Both the position numbers and the translations under genes were made by a program. From positions 1 through 32,615 of the forward strand of contig CALULP010000021.1 in assembly GCA_944321495.1 (NCBI GenBank): a stretch of 32,615 nucleotides of DNA. Direction: 5' to 3'. Shown in pieces: positions 6,357-16,329 of this stretch. Positions within the stretch are counted from its first letter, which is position 1, and every line of letters starts with the position of its first letter. Under the pieces are notes generated by a model that did not search any database, was not told the DNA's origin, and was given only the letters and a program-made list of their open reading frames with translations. The stretch is from an uncultured Bacteroides sp. GTDB taxonomy: Bacteria; Bacteroidota; Bacteroidia; Bacteroidales; Bacteroidaceae.

Positions 6357-8945
6357 TCATTCCAAAGTCAAGTCCAACACTTGAAGTTTCTTTAAATCGG
6401 AAGTGCCTCCATACAGCAATTCATATTTGCCGGGAAGAGGATGAACCGTATTCGTCGCAGCATCAAACCACTCGAAACGTTCATAAGGCAAGGAGATAGT
6501 GACCTGACTGGTTTCGCCACAAGGTATATGGACGCGGCAGAAGGCACGAAGCGCGTGCGAAGGACCGCCTGCATCACCGGGACGGCGGAGGTAAACCTGC
6601 ACAACCTCATCACCATCATACTTCCCTGCATTGGTCACCGGAACAGTGAGAGTCAATGTCTCTCCCTCGGACAAGACGGACTTGTCCGCCACAGCCTTTC
6701 CGTAATCGAAACGAGTGTAGCTCAACCCATGACCGAACGGGAACAACGGCTCACCCTTGAAATAACGGTAAGTGCGATTCTGCATGGAATAATCCTCAAA
6801 GTCGGGCAGCTGTCCTGTACTCTTATAGAAAGTCACCGGCAGACGTCCGGCGGGATTGTAGTCGCCGAACAAGACAGAAGCAATGGCGTCCCCTCCGGCT
6901 TGCCCCGGATACCAGGCCTGCAACATGGCACGGCACATCGCAGCCTCACGGGTAAGCGCCACCGCAGAACCCGAGAAATTAATAAAGACGATAGGCTTTC
7001 CCGTACGATACAGTTCCTGGAGCAGGCAGGTCTGAACTTCAGGCAACTCGATGCTCTCCCGGTCGCCTCCCTTAAAGCCGGGGACAGCTACCGGCATTTC
7101 CTCGCCTTCCAGTCCCGGGGAAATACCACCGGCAAACAGAATGACATCGGCATGACGCACGCGGTCTACGCTTTTCGACAGGTCGAGCGGAATCTCACGT
7201 CCTAAATCAAAATTAAGCGTGGCACAATCACCCTCTGTAGCAGAGAACAGGACCTGGATGTCATACGTGCGGCCGGCCTCAGCCTGGAAGGCATAGGCAT
7301 GATTGCTTTTCATGTTCAAGGCAGAGGCAACCCTCTTGCCATCGATAGACAATTGCGCATAACCCTGTGTCTGGAAGCTGAACACGACCTGCTCGGCCTT
7401 CTCGGCATGGAATTGCGATTCATAAACAGCCGTAAACCCGCCCAAATTGACACCCGGGGCAAAGACTGTGGCGCCAGCCGTAGTAAAACGGAAAGGAGTG
7501 GACACCCATGCCGTAACATCGGGGTCGCCTTCGGCACGTTGCGTATTCCAGTAACTGGCCTTGAAGCCTTGCTTCCCGTCGATGCCGCACTGGTTGAAAA
7601 GGCTTTGCAGAGACACGGCGGAAGTGTGGTCGCAACCGGGTTCATAAATAAGCTGCTCCTCGGGCAGATAGCGGCGAAGCGCCTCCAGCAACGTGGAAGT
7701 ATGGCTGGGGAAACCATTGTAGTTACCCCACTGCATGGTGCTGTCATTTGCATTGGGGCCTATCAATGCCACGGTAAGATCCTTCCGGATCGGAAGGAAA
7801 CCGTCACGGTTTGTCAGCAGCACCATACTCTCTTGCGCCATCTTCAGGGCCAAGGAGCGATGCTCCTCGCTGTCGACCACACTATAAGGGATGCGGTTCC
7901 AAGAGACATCGGTATCCATCTCGCCCAGCTCAAAACGGGCTTTCATCAGCCGGGTGACAGAGGTATCGACCGTAGCCTCATCGATGAGACCGGCTTGGAC
8001 GGCATCGACCAGCGAACCATAGCTTTCGCCACATTCCAAGTCGGTACCGGTGTGCACGGACTTGGCCACGGCATGGGGAACATCGGGTTCGGTGTGATGA
8101 TGGCCCTCGGTGAAGAAATCGTTGATGGCCCAACAATCGGACACGACAATGCCGTCAAACCCCCACTCGTTGCGGAGAATCTGCTGCAACAGGCGGTTGC
8201 TGCCGCAACAGGGCTCGCCTTCATAACGATTGTAAGCGCACATCACTTCTTTCACCCGGGCTTCTTGCACCAGGCTTTTGAAAGCGGGCAGGTAAGTTTC
8301 CCACAAATCACGCGGGGCAATATTCTCGGCATTGAATACGTGGCGGTTATACTCCGGCCCGGAATGCACCGCGAAGTGCTTGGCGCAGGCATGCAGCTTG
8401 TCGTAACGTGCCGAATCGGGGCCTTGCAGGCCACGCACCACGCTCACGCCCATACGGCTGGTAAGGAAGGGGTCTTCGCCATAAGTTTCCTGTCCCCTGC
8501 CCCAGCGCGGGTCGCGGAAAATGTTGACGTTAGGAGTCCAGAAAGTAAGCCCCTGATAGCGCTTCAGCCTGCCATCCTGCGCAAAACGGGCGCTCTTGGC
8601 CCGGGCCTCATCGCTCACAGCCGTAAACACCTGGTACAACAAGCCGTCATCGAAAGAAGCAGCCATGCCGATAGATTGCGGGAAAACCGTAGCCAACCCG
8701 GCACGCCCCACACCGTGCAGAGCCTCGTTCCACCAGTCATACTCTTTGATGCCCAGCCGGGGAATGGCCGGCGAGGAGTTCTGCATCAACGCAGCCTTTT
8801 CCTCGAGCGTAAGACGACTCACCAAGTCGCGGGCACGTTCGGATGCCGGCAACGACGGGTCTTGATAAGGCAACCGCCCGTTGCAAGACAAAAGGAAGGA
8901 GCAAATCATGCCTGCCCCAATCCCGAATTGAATAATCCTTTTCAT
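6357..8945 (-). CDS. GH3 beta-xylosidase/beta-glucosidase, lipoprotein
   Basis: An 862-residue glycoside hydrolase family 3 enzyme. A lipobox (LLSC, Cys21) ends the signal peptide, so the protein is probably anchored to a membrane. The TIM-barrel domain (about 35-345) has WWNEALHGVGR, FWTPNVNIFRDPRWGRGQE, KHFAVHSGPEYNRH and the nucleophile Asp270 in GIVVSDCW. The second alpha/beta domain (about 360-750) is interrupted by a PA14-like insert (about 455-585) and carries ISPGLEGEE, where one of the glutamates is the likely acid/base. A Fn3-like domain fills 755-855. The WWNEALHG signature and PA14 insert are typical of Bacteroides enzymes acting on xylo-oligosaccharides, but beta-glucosidase or arabinofuranosidase activity is also possible. 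No SusC/SusD pair is adjacent, so it is not in an obvious polysaccharide utilisation locus here. Confidence 0.9.
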   Translation of the reverse strand: MKRIIQFGIGAGMICSFLLSCNGRLPYQDPSLPASERARDLVSRLTLEEKAALMQNSSPAIPRLGIKEYDWWNEALHGVGRAGLATVFPQSIGMAASFDDGLLYQVFTAVSDEARAKSARFAQDGRLKRYQGLTFWTPNVNIFRDPRWGRGQETYGEDPFLTSRMGVSVVRGLQGPDSARYDKLHACAKHFAVHSGPEYNRHVFNAENIAPRDLWETYLPAFKSLVQEARVKEVMCAYNRYEGEPCCGSNRLLQQILRNEWGFDGIVVSDCWAINDFFTEGHHHTEPDVPHAVAKSVHTGTDLECGESYGSLVDAVQAGLIDEATVDTSVTRLMKARFELGEMDTDVSWNRIPYSVVDSEEHRSLALKMAQESMVLLTNRDGFLPIRKDLTVALIGPNANDSTMQWGNYNGFPSHTSTLLEALRRYLPEEQLIYEPGCDHTSAVSLQSLFNQCGIDGKQGFKASYWNTQRAEGDPDVTAWVSTPFRFTTAGATVFAPGVNLGGFTAVYESQFHAEKAEQVVFSFQTQGYAQLSIDGKRVASALNMKSNHAYAFQAEAGRTYDIQVLFSATEGDCATLNFDLGREIPLDLSKSVDRVRHADVILFAGGISPGLEGEEMPVAVPGFKGGDRESIELPEVQTCLLQELYRTGKPIVFINFSGSAVALTREAAMCRAMLQAWYPGQAGGDAIASVLFGDYNPAGRLPVTFYKSTGQLPDFEDYSMQNRTYRYFKGEPLFPFGHGLSYTRFDYGKAVADKSVLSEGETLTLTVPVTNAGKYDGDEVVQVYLRRPGDAGGPSHALRAFCRVHIPCGETSQVTISLPYERFEWFDAATNTVHPLPGKYELLYGGTSDLKKLQVLDLTLE

Positions 8946-8983
8946 CGCTTTTACTTTATTAATATAATGTCAATATGATGCCT

Positions 8984-9071
8984 TTGCCAGCGTTGAAGCG
9001 CTACCGTCCTGGCACTGGGACGCTACCATGCTAACGTCGAAGCGCTATTTTGCCAGCACTATGACGCTACC
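8984..9071. repeat. 22-bp tandem repeat, locus 2 (4 units)
   Basis: Four units in exact 22-bp register: 8984-9005, 9006-9027, 9028-9049, 9050-9071. Each ends in CGCTACC or CGCTATT. Units alternate: 1 and 3 carry GAAGCGCTA, 2 and 4 carry GACGCTACC after an ACTGG/ACTAT motif, giving a 44-bp higher-order period. It fills much of the divergent spacer between the GH3 and GT2 genes. Confidence 0.8.
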
Positions 9072-9212
9072 TTTTCCCGTTTCATCCCCCTCCACGCATA
9101 CCTCAAAACGGGATAGGAAAACTGCCGCGCACTTCACGTGCGAATATAAGACAAAAGGAAGAAGCGACCAAGGAAACGCCTGCATTTTGTACGGGGAAGG
9201 AGATAAATTCTG

Positions 9213-9220
9213 TAACTTTG
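9213..9220 (+). promoter_or_regulatory. -7 box of the glycosyltransferase gene
   Basis: TAACTTTG matches the consensus; a TTTG lies upstream at 9186-9189 but with a long 23-bp spacing. The start codon follows within 20-30 bp. Confidence 0.55.
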
Positions 9221-9236
9221 CAAGCGATAAAACACG

Positions 9237-10397
9237 ATGCAAATCATGGAAGCATTCACCTTCAACGACATGGAAATAGCAGGACTGGCAACGGCCGGTT
9301 TTCTCCTGCTCATACAAGTCCTGTACTACTTCGGGATATACAACCGCATCAACCGCCATTGCCGCGCCGCACAACAAGGAAAAATCGATTATATAGAGGA
9401 GTTACCCCCCTTGTCTGTCATCATCTGCGCACACGATGAAGCAGAAAACCTCCGGCGAAACCTGGAAACCGTGCTTTGCCAAGATTACCCGCAGTTTGAA
9501 GTCATTGTGGTCAATGACGGGAATTCCGATGAGAGCGATGCCTGCCTTACCTTGCTGGAAGAGAAATACCCGCACCTTTACCACAGCTTTGTGCCGGATT
9601 CGCCACGGGGAGTCAGCCACCAGAAACTCGCCGCCACCATCGGAATCAAGGCAAGCAAATACGACTGGCTGGTGTTTACACGCCCGGACAGTGCGCCGCA
9701 AAGCAACCAGTGGTTGCGGAAACTTGCACGCAACTTCACGCCCTCCACGCAAATCGTGCTGGGATACCACCGCTATAATTCCGGGGAAAACCGTTTGCAA
9801 CGCAAAGCCGGCCTATACGGGCTGTTCTACGCCATGCGTTATTTGGGATTCGCCTTGGCAGGACGGCCTTATATGGGCAACGGCCACAACCTTGCCTACC
9901 GGAAGGAATTATTTTACAAGCATAAAGGATTTTCGGCACACCTTGATATTCCACAAGGTGACGATGACCTGTTTATCAACCAGGTTGCCACACCGGACAA
10001 TACCCGGGTAGAGACAGACCCGGATGCCATCATGAACATCCCGGAAACCTTGACCCGCAAACATTGGCACGATGAACAGGCAGGATATGCCGCCACCGCC
10101 CGCCATTACCGCGGGCTTCAACGCTACTGCAACGGCATGGAAACCACTACACGCCTGCTGTTCTACATAGCCTGGGCAGCGACCTGCATTCTAAGCCTGC
10201 TATGCCAACACTGGCTTGCGGCAGGCATAGCAATGATGTACTTCGCATTACGCTTCACCATGCAGGCATCCGTCATCAACCGCACAGCCCGCAACTTAGG
10301 CGAACCCGGCAAATATTACTTGTCCCTACCCCTGTTCGATTTAACGCAACCCCTGCTATCGTGGCATTGGAAACGGCGGAGCCGCTTGCAAAGATAA
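9237..10397 (+). CDS. Family 2 glycosyltransferase, membrane-anchored
   Basis: A 386-residue GT2 enzyme with a GT-A fold. A membrane helix lies at about 15-35, the nucleotide-sugar domain starts with LSVIICAHDEAENL (about 59-72), followed by VVNDGNSDES (Asp94), a DxD-like TRPDSAP (about 148-154), GNGHNLAYRKELF and an acidic GDDDLF (241-246) in the position of the catalytic base. RKHW (274-277) is in the place of the usual Q/RxxRW. Two hydrophobic segments near 305-345 follow, then a basic tail. ATG 9237 is used; ATG 9246 three codons later is also plausible. It stands alone between the GH3 gene and convergent valS, so the sugar and acceptor cannot be guessed. Confidence 0.88.
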   Translation: MQIMEAFTFNDMEIAGLATAGFLLLIQVLYYFGIYNRINRHCRAAQQGKIDYIEELPPLSVIICAHDEAENLRRNLETVLCQDYPQFEVIVVNDGNSDESDACLTLLEEKYPHLYHSFVPDSPRGVSHQKLAATIGIKASKYDWLVFTRPDSAPQSNQWLRKLARNFTPSTQIVLGYHRYNSGENRLQRKAGLYGLFYAMRYLGFALAGRPYMGNGHNLAYRKELFYKHKGFSAHLDIPQGDDDLFINQVATPDNTRVETDPDAIMNIPETLTRKHWHDEQAGYAATARHYRGLQRYCNGMETTTRLLFYIAWAATCILSLLCQHWLAAGIAMMYFALRFTMQASVINRTARNLGEPGKYYLSLPLFDLTQPLLSWHWKRRSRLQR

Positions 10398-10400
10398 AAA

Positions 10401-10450
10401 GGAATAGCCCTAAACAACCGCCTGATACGGTCATTTAGGGCTATTATTCC
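10401..10450. terminator. Bidirectional terminator between GT2 and valS
   Basis: 12-bp perfect stem AATAGCCCTAAA/TTTAGGGCTATT (10403-10414, 10434-10445), with an inner ACCG/CGGT stem in the loop. The minus strand has CCTTTTT after the stem; the plus strand has a weaker ATTCCTTCTCTTT. The genes are convergent, so it serves both. Confidence 0.85.
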
Positions 10451-10477
10451 TTCTCTTTGATACCCCACAAAAGCCTT

Positions 10478-13159
10478 TTATGCTTTCTTCAGGGCAGCAA
10501 TACTTTCTTTCAACGACTTGATGATGCTTTCGGCATCGACTTGCTTCTTGCGTTCCAGCTCAATCACTGCAGCCGGGGCGTTGTTGACAAACTTCTCGTT
10601 GGACAATTTCTTCAACACACCTTGCAGGAAGCCCTCTTTATGCTTCAATTCGGCCTCCATGCGGGCGATTTCAGCCTCCACATCAATAAGACTGCCCAAA
10701 GGAACGGCGTACTCCGTCGTACCTACCATGAAAGAAGCGGCGCCTTCTTCTTTGGCAGACACCACTTGGATGGCAGACAGGTTGCACATCTTTGTGATAA
10801 CACTATCAAAAGCATCTACAGGATTCTGATCCACGACTTGCAAAGATAAGCTTTCTTTCTGTGCAATGTTCTTCTGCAAACGGATGGCACGAATGCTGGC
10901 AATCACTTCTTTTACCACTTCAAACTGTTGCAACAAGCCTTCATCGGCTTGTCCGGACACAACCAGCGGGCTCACCATGAGGCTTTCGCCATCCTTGCGT
11001 TCGGCAATGTGCTGCCAAAGTTCTTCGGTAATGAAAGGCATGAACGGATGAAGCAAGTGTAATAAAGTATCGAAGAAACCGATGGTACGGTCATAAACTT
11101 CTTTGCTGATAGGCTGACCATAAGCAGGCTTAACCATTTCCAGATACCAAGCCGAGAATTCATCCCAGAAAAGCTTGTACACGGCCATAAGAGCCTCGCT
11201 CAGACGGTACTTCGAGAAGAGGCCGGCCACCTCGGCGGCCACAGCGTTCTGCTTCGCCTCAAACCACTTCATGGCCAAGGCGGAAGCTTCGGGTACAGGT
11301 GTTTCGGCACTTACTTCCCAACCCTTGACGAGACGGAAAGCATTCCATATCTTGTTGCAGAAGTTACGGCCTTGCTCACACAGGGCATCATCGAAAAGGA
11401 TATCGTTACCCGCCGGGGCAGAAAGCATCATGCCCATACGCACGCCATCGGCACCATATTGGTCTATCAACACCAAGGGATCGGGAGAATTGCCTAATTG
11501 CTTGGACATCTTCCTGCCCAACTTGTCGCGTACAATACCGGTGAAATAGACGTTACGGAAAGGCATGTTGCCACGATACTCATATCCCGCCATAATCATG
11601 CGAGCCACCCAGAAGAAAATGATGTCCGGACCCGTCACCAAGTCACTGGTAGGATAATAGTAATTGATTTCCTCATTATCGGGATGCGTAATGCCACGGA
11701 ACAGGGAGATAGGCCAAAGCCAAGAAGAAAACCACGTGTCCAGGCAATCTTCGTCTTGGCGAAGGTCTGCAAGGGTGAGCTCTTTGCCAGACTTTGCCTT
11801 GGCCAGTTCCAAGGCCTGTTCGGGCGTTTCGGCTACCACATATCCGCCTTCAGGCAGGAAATAGGCCGGAATGCGGTGTCCCCACCACAGTTGACGGCTG
11901 ATACACCAGTCTTTGATGTTTTCCAACCAGTTCTTGTAAGTGTTCTTATACTTGGGCGGATAGAACTTCAGCTCATCATTCATCACCGGCGGCAGGGCCA
12001 TGTCGGCAAAGTGCTGCATCTTAAGGAACCATTGCATGGAGAGTTTCGGCTCGATGGGTACATTGGTACGTTCCGAAAAACCTACCTTATTGGTGTAAGC
12101 TTCCACTTTCTCCAACAGGCCGGCCTCATCGAGGTCTTTCTCAATCTGGCGGCGCACGTCAAAACGATCCATGCCCACATAAAGCCCGGCGGCTTCACTC
12201 AGCGTACCGTTATCGTTAAAGATATCGATACTTGGCAGGTTATGTTTCTCGCCAAGCATGTAGTCGTTCACATCGTGGGCAGGGGTTACTTTCAGACAGC
12301 CCGTACCGAACTCCATATCCACATATTCGTCTTCAATGACGGGAATGACACGGTTTACCAGCGGCACTATCACTTTTTTCCCACGCAACCAGTGCGTCTT
12401 GGGGTCTTGCGGGTTGATACACATGGCCGTATCCCCCATGATAGTTTCGGGACGGGTAGTGGCAACTACGGCATACCGCCTACCTTGGGCGTCACGATGC
12501 ACGATTTCCCGCTCATCGCCGGTCTCGCCGGTCATATCATCGTCGGCCACGTAATATTTCAAGTAGTAGAACTTGCCATGCTCTTCCTTATAAATCACTT
12601 CCTCGTCAGAGAGGGCGGTCAGGGCTTTGGGGTCCCAGTTCACCATGCGCACGCCACGGTAGATAAGCCCTTTGTTGTACAAGTCCACAAATACTTTGAT
12701 GACGCTCTTGCTGCGTTCCTCGTCCATGGTAAAGGCTGTACGGTCCCAATCGCACGAAGCACCCAGTTTGCGGAGCTGTTTCAGGATAATGCCGCCATGC
12801 TCGCGCGTCCAGTCCCATACATGCTCCAGGAACTCCTCACGGGTAAGGTCGGACTTCTTGATGCCTTGCTGAGCCAGTTTGTTCACCACCTTGGCTTCGG
12901 TAGCAATGGAAGCATGGTCGGTGCCGGGCACCCAGCAGGCATTCTTGCCCTCCATGCGGGCACGGCGCACCAGAATATCTTGAATGGTATTATTAAGCAT
13001 GTGTCCCATGTGGAGCACGCCGGTGACATTGGGAGGCGGAATAACGATGGTGTACGGCTGGCGGCCATCGGGTTTAGAACTGAACAGTTTGTGGTCCAGC
13101 CAATACTGGTACCACTTCTCCTCCACATCGGCAGGATTGTATTTGCTTGCTAATTCCAT
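10478..13159 (-). CDS. valS: Valyl-tRNA synthetase
   Basis: Class I aminoacyl-tRNA synthetase that charges tRNA-Val, 893 residues. [13 protein letters not shown] carries the HIGH motif at residues 50-53 and [14 protein letters not shown] carries KMSKS at about 550. The editing (CP1) domain lies between, with [10 protein letters not shown] as its threonine-rich motif. The C-terminus is the expected tRNA-binding coiled coil ([14 protein letters not shown], then a Lys/Glu-rich helix ending KKA). The ATG at 13159 (MELASKYNP) is preferred over an in-frame TTG at 13171. It is a single gene with its own promoter and a shared terminator. Confidence 0.97.
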   Translation of the reverse strand: MELASKYNPADVEEKWYQYWLDHKLFSSKPDGRQPYTIVIPPPNVTGVLHMGHMLNNTIQDILVRRARMEGKNACWVPGTDHASIATEAKVVNKLAQQGIKKSDLTREEFLEHVWDWTREHGGIILKQLRKLGASCDWDRTAFTMDEERSKSVIKVFVDLYNKGLIYRGVRMVNWDPKALTALSDEEVIYKEEHGKFYYLKYYVADDDMTGETGDEREIVHRDAQGRRYAVVATTRPETIMGDTAMCINPQDPKTHWLRGKKVIVPLVNRVIPVIEDEYVDMEFGTGCLKVTPAHDVNDYMLGEKHNLPSIDIFNDNGTLSEAAGLYVGMDRFDVRRQIEKDLDEAGLLEKVEAYTNKVGFSERTNVPIEPKLSMQWFLKMQHFADMALPPVMNDELKFYPPKYKNTYKNWLENIKDWCISRQLWWGHRIPAYFLPEGGYVVAETPEQALELAKAKSGKELTLADLRQDEDCLDTWFSSWLWPISLFRGITHPDNEEINYYYPTSDLVTGPDIIFFWVARMIMAGYEYRGNMPFRNVYFTGIVRDKLGRKMSKQLGNSPDPLVLIDQYGADGVRMGMMLSAPAGNDILFDDALCEQGRNFCNKIWNAFRLVKGWEVSAETPVPEASALAMKWFEAKQNAVAAEVAGLFSKYRLSEALMAVYKLFWDEFSAWYLEMVKPAYGQPISKEVYDRTIGFFDTLLHLLHPFMPFITEELWQHIAERKDGESLMVSPLVVSGQADEGLLQQFEVVKEVIASIRAIRLQKNIAQKESLSLQVVDQNPVDAFDSVITKMCNLSAIQVVSAKEEGAASFMVGTTEYAVPLGSLIDVEAEIARMEAELKHKEGFLQGVLKKLSNEKFVNNAPAAVIELERKKQVDAESIIKSLKESIAALKKA

Positions 13160-13194
13160 ATTGGTCTTCAATATCTAATTTACATTAATGGGCG

Positions 13195-13202
13195 CAAAAT
13201 TA
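13195..13202 (-). promoter_or_regulatory. -7 box of valS
   Basis: TAATTTTG on the minus strand fits TAnnTTTG, 35 bp before the ATG at 13159. No clear -33 box. Confidence 0.5.
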
Positions 13203-13260
13203 CTAAATTATAAGATACTTCCCACGCAGAGTCCCCGCAAATTTCACCCATCCAGCTTCA

Positions 13261-14385
13261 TTACATACTTTTTTTATAACTCCACACCGCCCACACATTC
13301 AGCACCACGGCAAAAGCACATAACCGGCAAAACTGCGGCAACACTTCCACAAGTCCACTCCCCTTGAGGTAAATGCAACGCATCACCTCGGCAAAGTATT
13401 GCATCGGATTAAGGGCGGTAACCCGTTGCATCCACACGGGCATGCTCCCCACCGGAGTGAACAAGCCCGAAGTAAGCATCATGAAAATAAGGAAAAAGAA
13501 CAAGACAAACATAGCCTGCTGCATAGTATGGGAGTAATTGGAGATGACCATCCCTATACCACTGGTTATAAGCATATAAAGGGCTGTAAACAACAGAATG
13601 GCGCCCAAACTGCCCGCAGGCACAACGCCATGCACCGCCCATCCGAATGCCATGCCGAACGCCAAAGCAATGAAACCGATAATCCAGTTAGGCATCAGTT
13701 TGGAGAGGATGAGCAACCGACGGGGAACAGGCGACACGTTAAGCTGTTCGATAGTGCCCCGCTCCTTCTCGCCCACGGTATTGAGTGCGGTGAAGGCACA
13801 CCCCAGCAAAGTCAGCAGAATGACTATCAGGCCGGGCACCATAAAGACCTTATAATCCAATGCCGGGTTAAAGCGATAGCGCACTTGCATGCCGAAGGAG
13901 GGAACGCCCCCTGCGACAGACACACCGGCCATTCCTTCCCCCACGTCCTCACGAAGCTGTCGGTTGAAATCCGCCACCACGGCCGCAAGGTATTGCGCGC
14001 CCAGCCCGCCCCGCATACCGTCCACCGAATTGGCGGAAATCATCAGCCGGGCTTCCCCCTCACGGTAAAGGTCACGCTCAAAGCCTTGAGGAATCTCCAG
14101 TATCAAGTCCGATTCGCCTTTCTCCACGCTGTGCAAGGCCTCCGCGTAGGCCGATGCCACGGCAGATAGCCGGAAATAGCTTGCCGAAGCCGCCTTTTGC
14201 ACCAACCAGCCGGAAGCAGGGCTATGGTCGTGATCTACCACAGCCAGTCTCACCCCTACCACCTCCTGGTTAGTGACATAAGGAAAGAGCACTATCGTCA
14301 TCAGCGGCAGGATGACAATCAACTTCGACATGAACCTGTTGCGAAGTATCTGCTTGAATTCTTTTTCCAGTAAGTATCTCAACAT
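13261..14385 (-). CDS. ABC-2 type permease (efflux operon, second permease)
   Basis: A 374-residue inner-membrane subunit of the ABC-2 family (YhhJ-like). It has an N-terminal membrane helix after a basic start (LLEKEFKQILRNRF), a large extracytoplasmic domain (about 45-175), then five hydrophobic helices to the C-terminus with the ABC-2 signature around NTVGEKERGTIEQLNVSP (about 205-225). It is the last gene of the six-gene unit and starts 97 bp after the previous permease ends, the only real gap in the operon; that spacer has a short GGAGGA/TCCTCC hairpin. It probably pairs with the other permease as a heterodimer. The exported substrate is unknown. Confidence 0.9.
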   Translation of the reverse strand: MLRYLLEKEFKQILRNRFMSKLIVILPLMTIVLFPYVTNQEVVGVRLAVVDHDHSPASGWLVQKAASASYFRLSAVASAYAEALHSVEKGESDLILEIPQGFERDLYREGEARLMISANSVDGMRGGLGAQYLAAVVADFNRQLREDVGEGMAGVSVAGGVPSFGMQVRYRFNPALDYKVFMVPGLIVILLTLLGCAFTALNTVGEKERGTIEQLNVSPVPRRLLILSKLMPNWIIGFIALAFGMAFGWAVHGVVPAGSLGAILLFTALYMLITSGIGMVISNYSHTMQQAMFVLFFFLIFMMLTSGLFTPVGSMPVWMQRVTALNPMQYFAEVMRCIYLKGSGLVEVLPQFCRLCAFAVVLNVWAVWSYKKSM

Positions 14386-14482
14386 AACTTATAGGATGAT
14401 TTGCTAAGGTTTGTTTTATCCCTGGAGAAGGGCTTCCTGTCTCAAGGAGGAGAAGAAACAGTCCTCCAAGAACCGCGTTTCC

Positions 14483-15586
14483 TCACTCCAGCCTGACCTT
14501 GAACTTCTTCAACGCCACAACCGTCAGCGCTACCGCCATGAGGACAATGATGCCCAGTTCCTTGGCGAAACAGTCTACCCCCACGCCTTCTATCATAATC
14601 TTGCGCACGGCAGAGATGTACCAACGGGCAGGAATAAAGTCGGGTATCCAACGTAACACAGCGGGCATGCTCTCTATGGGGAATATCAGGCCGGAAAAGA
14701 TAAGCGTAGGCATCATCAACCCGATGCCCGACAACAGCAACGCCGCCATCTGCGAGCTGACCAAGGCAGATATCATCAGCCCCAATGCCAAAGCGACCAG
14801 CACAAACAGGGCAGACACCACCGCCAGCCAGAACAGGCTGCCACGGATAGGTACATCCATCAGGAACACAGCCAAGAGCAGAATGGTGACAATGTTGGTG
14901 ACGGACAACACAAAATAGGGTGTTGCCTTGGACAAGATGATTTGCAAGGGTTTCAGGGGGGATGCCAACAGGACTTCCATCGTGCCCGACTCCTTTTCGC
15001 GGACAATGGCCACGCTGGTCATCATGGCACAGATAAGCATCAGCACAATACCCATCACGCCGGGCACGAAGTTGTAGGCGCTCTCCATCTGCGGATTGTA
15101 CAGCATACGCGTTTCCACCCTTACCTGCATGGGCACGGGGTATCGCTCCGCCAGTTCCTCCCGGTAGGAGGATAGCACACTTTGGGCATACATCGTCAGC
15201 ATCGAGGCCTGGTTGGGGTCGGTGCCGTCGGCGATGAGTTGGATGGCAGCTCCGCCCCGCATCAGGTCGTCGGCAAAGTGGCTGCTAAAGGCTAACACGA
15301 GGTCGACATCGCCTTCCTTGAAAATCGCATTGACCTGCCCTTGGTTGTCCACCTCACCCACCACCGTGAAATACTTGCTGGCACGGAAGCGTTCAACCAC
15401 ACGCTGCGTCTCGGCATCCTTCGAGGGATCTAAGACAACCATCCGCACATCGTTCAGCTCCGTCTTGATGGCATACCCCAGCAACAGCACCAGCATCAAG
15501 GGCATACCCAGCAAGATGAGCAGTGTCCGCCTGTCCCGGAATATCTGGCGGAACTCTTTCAAGACAAAAGAACGGAACTGTTTCAT
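14483..15586 (-). CDS. ABC-2 type permease (efflux operon, first permease)
   Basis: A 367-residue ABC-2 permease homologous in layout to its neighbour: basic cytoplasmic start (FVLKEFRQIFRDRRT), first helix LLILLGMPLMLVLLLGY, a large periplasmic domain (about 45-170), then five helices, with VAIVREKESGTMEVLLASP as the coupling segment (about 190-210). Its start overlaps the end of the upstream ATPase gene by 4 bp, indicating translational coupling. Confidence 0.92.
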   Translation of the reverse strand: MKQFRSFVLKEFRQIFRDRRTLLILLGMPLMLVLLLGYAIKTELNDVRMVVLDPSKDAETQRVVERFRASKYFTVVGEVDNQGQVNAIFKEGDVDLVLAFSSHFADDLMRGGAAIQLIADGTDPNQASMLTMYAQSVLSSYREELAERYPVPMQVRVETRMLYNPQMESAYNFVPGVMGIVLMLICAMMTSVAIVREKESGTMEVLLASPLKPLQIILSKATPYFVLSVTNIVTILLLAVFLMDVPIRGSLFWLAVVSALFVLVALALGLMISALVSSQMAALLLSGIGLMMPTLIFSGLIFPIESMPAVLRWIPDFIPARWYISAVRKIMIEGVGVDCFAKELGIIVLMAVALTVVALKKFKVRLE

Positions 15587-16329
15587 TGCCGCATGGCCCT
15601 CCTTGCCAGTTGTCGGAACACCTCGTCCATGGTGTCCGCATGATATTGTACCCGCAGGTTACCCGGCGTATCAAGCGCTTCAATCCTGCCATCCACCATG
15701 ATGGAAACCCGGTCGCAATACTCGGCCTCGTCCATGTAATGGGTCGTGACGAATACCGTAATGCCCCGGTCGGCGGCCCGATAGATAAGTTCCCAGAAAC
15801 GGCGGCGCGTCACAGGGTCTACACCTCCCGTAGGTTCGTCAAGGAACACCACTTTCGGCTCGTGGAAAATGGAAACGGAGAAAGCCAGCTTCTGCTTCCA
15901 CCCCAAAGGCAAGGCACTGACCAGCGTATCGCGCTCGGCCTCGAAGCCCAGTTCACGGAGCATCTTGTCGCTCCTACGCGCAATCTCCTTGCCATTCAAC
16001 CCATAGATGCCGCCAAAAAGGCGCAGGTTCTCCCACACTTTCAGGTCTTCGTAAAGGGAAAACTTCTGACTCATGTAACCGATGCTCCGCTTCACCTGTT
16101 CGGGTTGGGCGGCAATGTCGAAACCTGCCACAGTGCCCGTGCCGGATGTGGGTTTACTCAACCCGCAAAGCATCCGCATGGCAGTGGTCTTCCCCGCCCC
16201 ATTGGCGCCAAGGAAACCGAATATTTCACCCGGACGTACCGAGAAGGAAATATGGTCCACAGCAGTGAAGGTACCGAAACGCTTGGTCAGCCCTTCCACT
16301 TCTATCACATTATGCCTGTTTCCATTCAT
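15583..16329 (-). CDS. ABC transporter ATP-binding protein (second ATPase)
   Basis: A 248-residue ABC ATPase. Walker A is GANGAGKTT, the Q-loop lies in SQKFSLYEDL, Walker B is VVFLDEPTGGVDP and the H-loop is VTTHYMDEAEYCD. The signature loop is unusual: ALPLGWKQKLAFS in place of the canonical LSGGQ, while the neighbouring ATPase has the canonical loop. This fits a heterodimeric pair with one degenerate site. It overlaps the upstream ATPase gene by 20 bp and the downstream permease by 4 bp. The pair resembles the two ATPase halves of the fused E. coli YhiH/RbbA protein, here split. Confidence 0.92.
   Translation of the reverse strand: MNGNRHNVIEVEGLTKRFGTFTAVDHISFSVRPGEIFGFLGANGAGKTTAMRMLCGLSKPTSGTGTVAGFDIAAQPEQVKRSIGYMSQKFSLYEDLKVWENLRLFGGIYGLNGKEIARRSDKMLRELGFEAERDTLVSALPLGWKQKLAFSVSIFHEPKVVFLDEPTGGVDPVTRRRFWELIYRAADRGITVFVTTHYMDEAEYCDRVSIMVDGRIEALDTPGNLRVQYHADTMDEVFRQLARRAMRQ

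Noticed and set aside
6357..8945. Polysaccharide utilisation locus around the GH3 gene
   Set aside because: No SusC/SusD-like pair, hybrid two-component regulator or other glycoside hydrolase is adjacent.
7299..8978. Very long plus-strand open frame (about 560 codons)
   Set aside because: It lies antisense to the GH3 gene, which has all family motifs; the frame arises from GC-rich codon use on the other strand and contains no domain.
8984..9071. CRISPR array
   Set aside because: Units are directly adjacent without spacers, only about 22 bp long, and no cas genes are in the window. The same applies to the other two 22-bp loci and to the 21-bp array.
11498..13153. Plus-strand open frame of about 550 codons
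   Set aside because: Antisense to valS, which is unmistakable; His/Val/Gly-rich translation without domains.
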